DNA of 7,035 nucleotides. Origin: Rhodocyclaceae bacterium. GTDB taxonomy: Bacteria > Pseudomonadota > Gammaproteobacteria > Burkholderiales > Rhodocyclaceae. The notes under the pieces were generated by a model, which was not told the origin of the DNA, ran no database searches, and worked only from the letters and a program-made list of their open reading frames with translations. A program made the translations under genes and the position numbers. Location of the stretch: contig JADLGU010000087.1 of assembly GCA_020849155.1 (NCBI GenBank), forward strand, positions 1 to 7,035. Direction: 5' to 3'. Below, piece after piece: positions 6,491-7,035 of this stretch; positions within the stretch are counted from its first letter, which is position 1; each line of letters opens with the position of its first letter.

Positions 6491-6556
6491 CGGCGCAAGA
6501 TTGTCGCTTCCGAGACAAATCGCGAACCGCAACAGGCACTTGGGGTGCCGGGCAGG

Positions 6557-6585
6557 TTGACGTTGACGTCAACGTCAGTTAGATT
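6557..6585 (+). promoter_or_regulatory. Predicted sigma70 promoter for icmF
   Basis: A -35 TTGACG (6557-6562) and -10 TAGATT (6580-6585) with a 17-bp spacer put the start near 6592. This leaves a leader of about 20 nt holding the ribosome-binding site AGGAG (6599-6603), eight bases before the ATG. The 20-bp palindrome at 6558-6577 covers the -35 and nearly the whole spacer, so a bound protein would block or remodel this promoter. Confidence 0.55.
6558..6577. promoter_or_regulatory. Perfect 20-bp palindromic operator upstream of icmF
   Basis: TGACGTTGACGTCAACGTCA equals its own reverse complement. It is built from four half-sites: TGACGT at 6558-6563 and 6564-6569, mirrored by ACGTCA at 6566-6571 and 6572-6577. 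The inner TTGACGTCAA is thus nested in a larger dyad. A perfect 20-bp dyad in a promoter is very unlikely by chance. From memory, ACGT-centred palindromes of this kind are used by regulators of fatty-acid and branched-chain acyl-CoA catabolism in Proteobacteria (MerR-type LiuR and TetR-type relatives); which one applies here is unknown, and no regulator gene is in the window. Confidence 0.75.
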
Positions 6586-6611
6586 GCCCTTTCCCCACAG
6601 GAGCGCCCGCC

Positions 6612-7035
6612 ATGACCGACCTGAGCGTGAGCCAGAAGATTGCCGCCTACAAGCCGAAGCACAAGGTGCGCTTCGTCACCGCCGCCTCGCTGTTCGACGG
6701 CCACGACGCCTCGATCAACATCATGCGGCGCATCCTGCAGACGACCGGCAGCGAGGTGATCCACCTCGGCCACAACCGCTCGGTCGAGGAGATCGTCACC
6801 GCCGCCTTGCAGGAGGACGTGCAGGGCATCGCCGTCTCCTCCTACCAGGGCGGCCATGTCGAGTATTTCAAATACATGGTGGACCTGCTGCGCCAACGCG
6901 GCGGCGAGAACATCAAGGTCTTCGGCGGCGGCGGCGGGGTGATCGTGCCGGAGGAGATCCGCGCGCTGCACGCCTACGGCGTCGCCCACATCTACTCGGT
7001 CGAGGACGGCCGCAAGATGGGCCTGCAGGGCATGA
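6612..7035 (+). CDS. icmF: IcmF fused isobutyryl-CoA mutase, N-terminal cobalamin-binding domain, 3' partial
   Basis: The first 141 residues of an adenosylcobalamin-dependent acyl-CoA mutase, open to the window end. The protein starts MTDLSVSQKIAAYKPK and then shows a B12-binding Rossmann domain: FDGHDASINIMRR with H31 as the expected cobalt-ligating histidine, SSYQGGH (76-82) and VFGGGGGV (103-110). Having the B12 domain at the N-terminus matches IcmF, in which it is followed by a MeaB-like G-protein chaperone and the mutase barrel (about 1,090 residues in total). IcmF interconverts isobutyryl-CoA and butyryl-CoA, and some members prefer isovaleryl/pivalyl-CoA. The Gly of the classical DxHxxG is replaced (DGHDAS), as I recall for IcmF. 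A stand-alone B12 subunit of about 140 aa is the alternative, but no stop is reached. Preceded by AGGAG eight bases upstream and by the palindromic operator. Confidence 0.88.
   Translation, partial: MTDLSVSQKIAAYKPKHKVRFVTAASLFDGHDASINIMRRILQTTGSEVIHLGHNRSVEEIVTAALQEDVQGIAVSSYQGGHVEYFKYMVDLLRQRGGENIKVFGGGGGVIVPEEIRALHAYGVAHIYSVEDGRKMGLQGM

Noticed and set aside
4955..6532. Long minus-strand open frame (525 residues) opposite the acyl-CoA synthetase
   Set aside because: Antisense shadow of a gene with all ANL motifs; its translation is His/Gln/Arg/Gly-rich without recognisable motifs.
6501..6549. Small hairpins after the synthetase gene (TTGTC/GACAA at 6501-6518; GGCAC/GTGCC at 6535-6549) as terminators
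   Set aside because: Stems are only 5 bp and neither is followed by a T-run, so an intrinsic terminator cannot be supported.
6564..6571. TGACGTCA as a CRE-like site
   Set aside because: It matches a eukaryotic bZIP site by coincidence; in this bacterial context it is simply the centre of the larger 20-bp palindrome.
6696..6713. DGHDAS instead of DxHxxG in the B12 domain as a sign of an inactive protein
   Set aside because: The ligand histidine is present, and substitution at the Gly position is, as far as I recall, normal in IcmF proteins.
6579..6989. Minus-strand open frame (136 residues) opposite the start of icmF
   Set aside because: The plus strand encodes a clear cobalamin-binding domain that runs off the window end; the antisense frame is a compositional shadow.

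Overview
The window is high-GC DNA with strong G/C preference at third codon positions. It looks like a chromosomal segment from a betaproteobacterium, perhaps a Rhodocyclales-like organism. That placement is inference from gene content: an IcmF-type mutase N-terminus, a COG4784-like M48 lipoprotein and a CPIAIVAGC-type small protein. Every gene is densely packed. There is no tRNA, rRNA, insertion sequence, integrase or CRISPR array.

Layout, left to right. (1) 1-1028 (+): the 3' nine-tenths of a class V PLP-dependent aminotransferase, whose N-terminus is cut by the window edge. (2) 1039-1200 (-): a 53-residue four-cysteine protein hidden in a frame easily missed, with a good Shine-Dalgarno, a recognisable sigma70-type promoter (1285-1312) and a hairpin-bearing leader. 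(3) 1359-2441 (-): a 360-residue protein with an N-terminal Gly/Val/Ala-rich tandem decapeptide repeat region and a conserved-looking C-terminal globular domain; function unknown. (4) 2442-2645: a divergent intergenic region with a 9-bp direct repeat. (5) 2646-4130 (+): an M48 zinc metalloprotease lipoprotein. (6) 4131-4907 (-): a TPR lipoprotein, tail to tail with the protease so that their stop codons abut (TGA|TCA). (7) 4970-6490 (+): an acyl-CoA synthetase (ANL superfamily), divergent from the TPR gene across only 62 bp. (8) 6491-6611: an intergenic region with a perfect 20-bp palindrome inside a near-consensus promoter. (9) 6612 to the end (+): the cobalamin-binding N-terminus of IcmF, the fused isobutyryl-CoA mutase, cut by the window end.

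Functional reading. The M48 protease and the TPR protein are both predicted outer-membrane lipoproteins. Together they resemble the two halves of BepA (M48 plus TPR), so a joint envelope-quality-control role is a reasonable hypothesis. The acyl-CoA synthetase and icmF point to short- or branched-chain acyl-CoA metabolism; the palindrome marks icmF as separately regulated, probably by an acyl-CoA-responsive repressor or activator encoded outside the window. I see no clear multi-gene novel defence or mobile system here. The most worthwhile leads are the small Cys protein, the decapeptide-repeat protein and the nested icmF operator.
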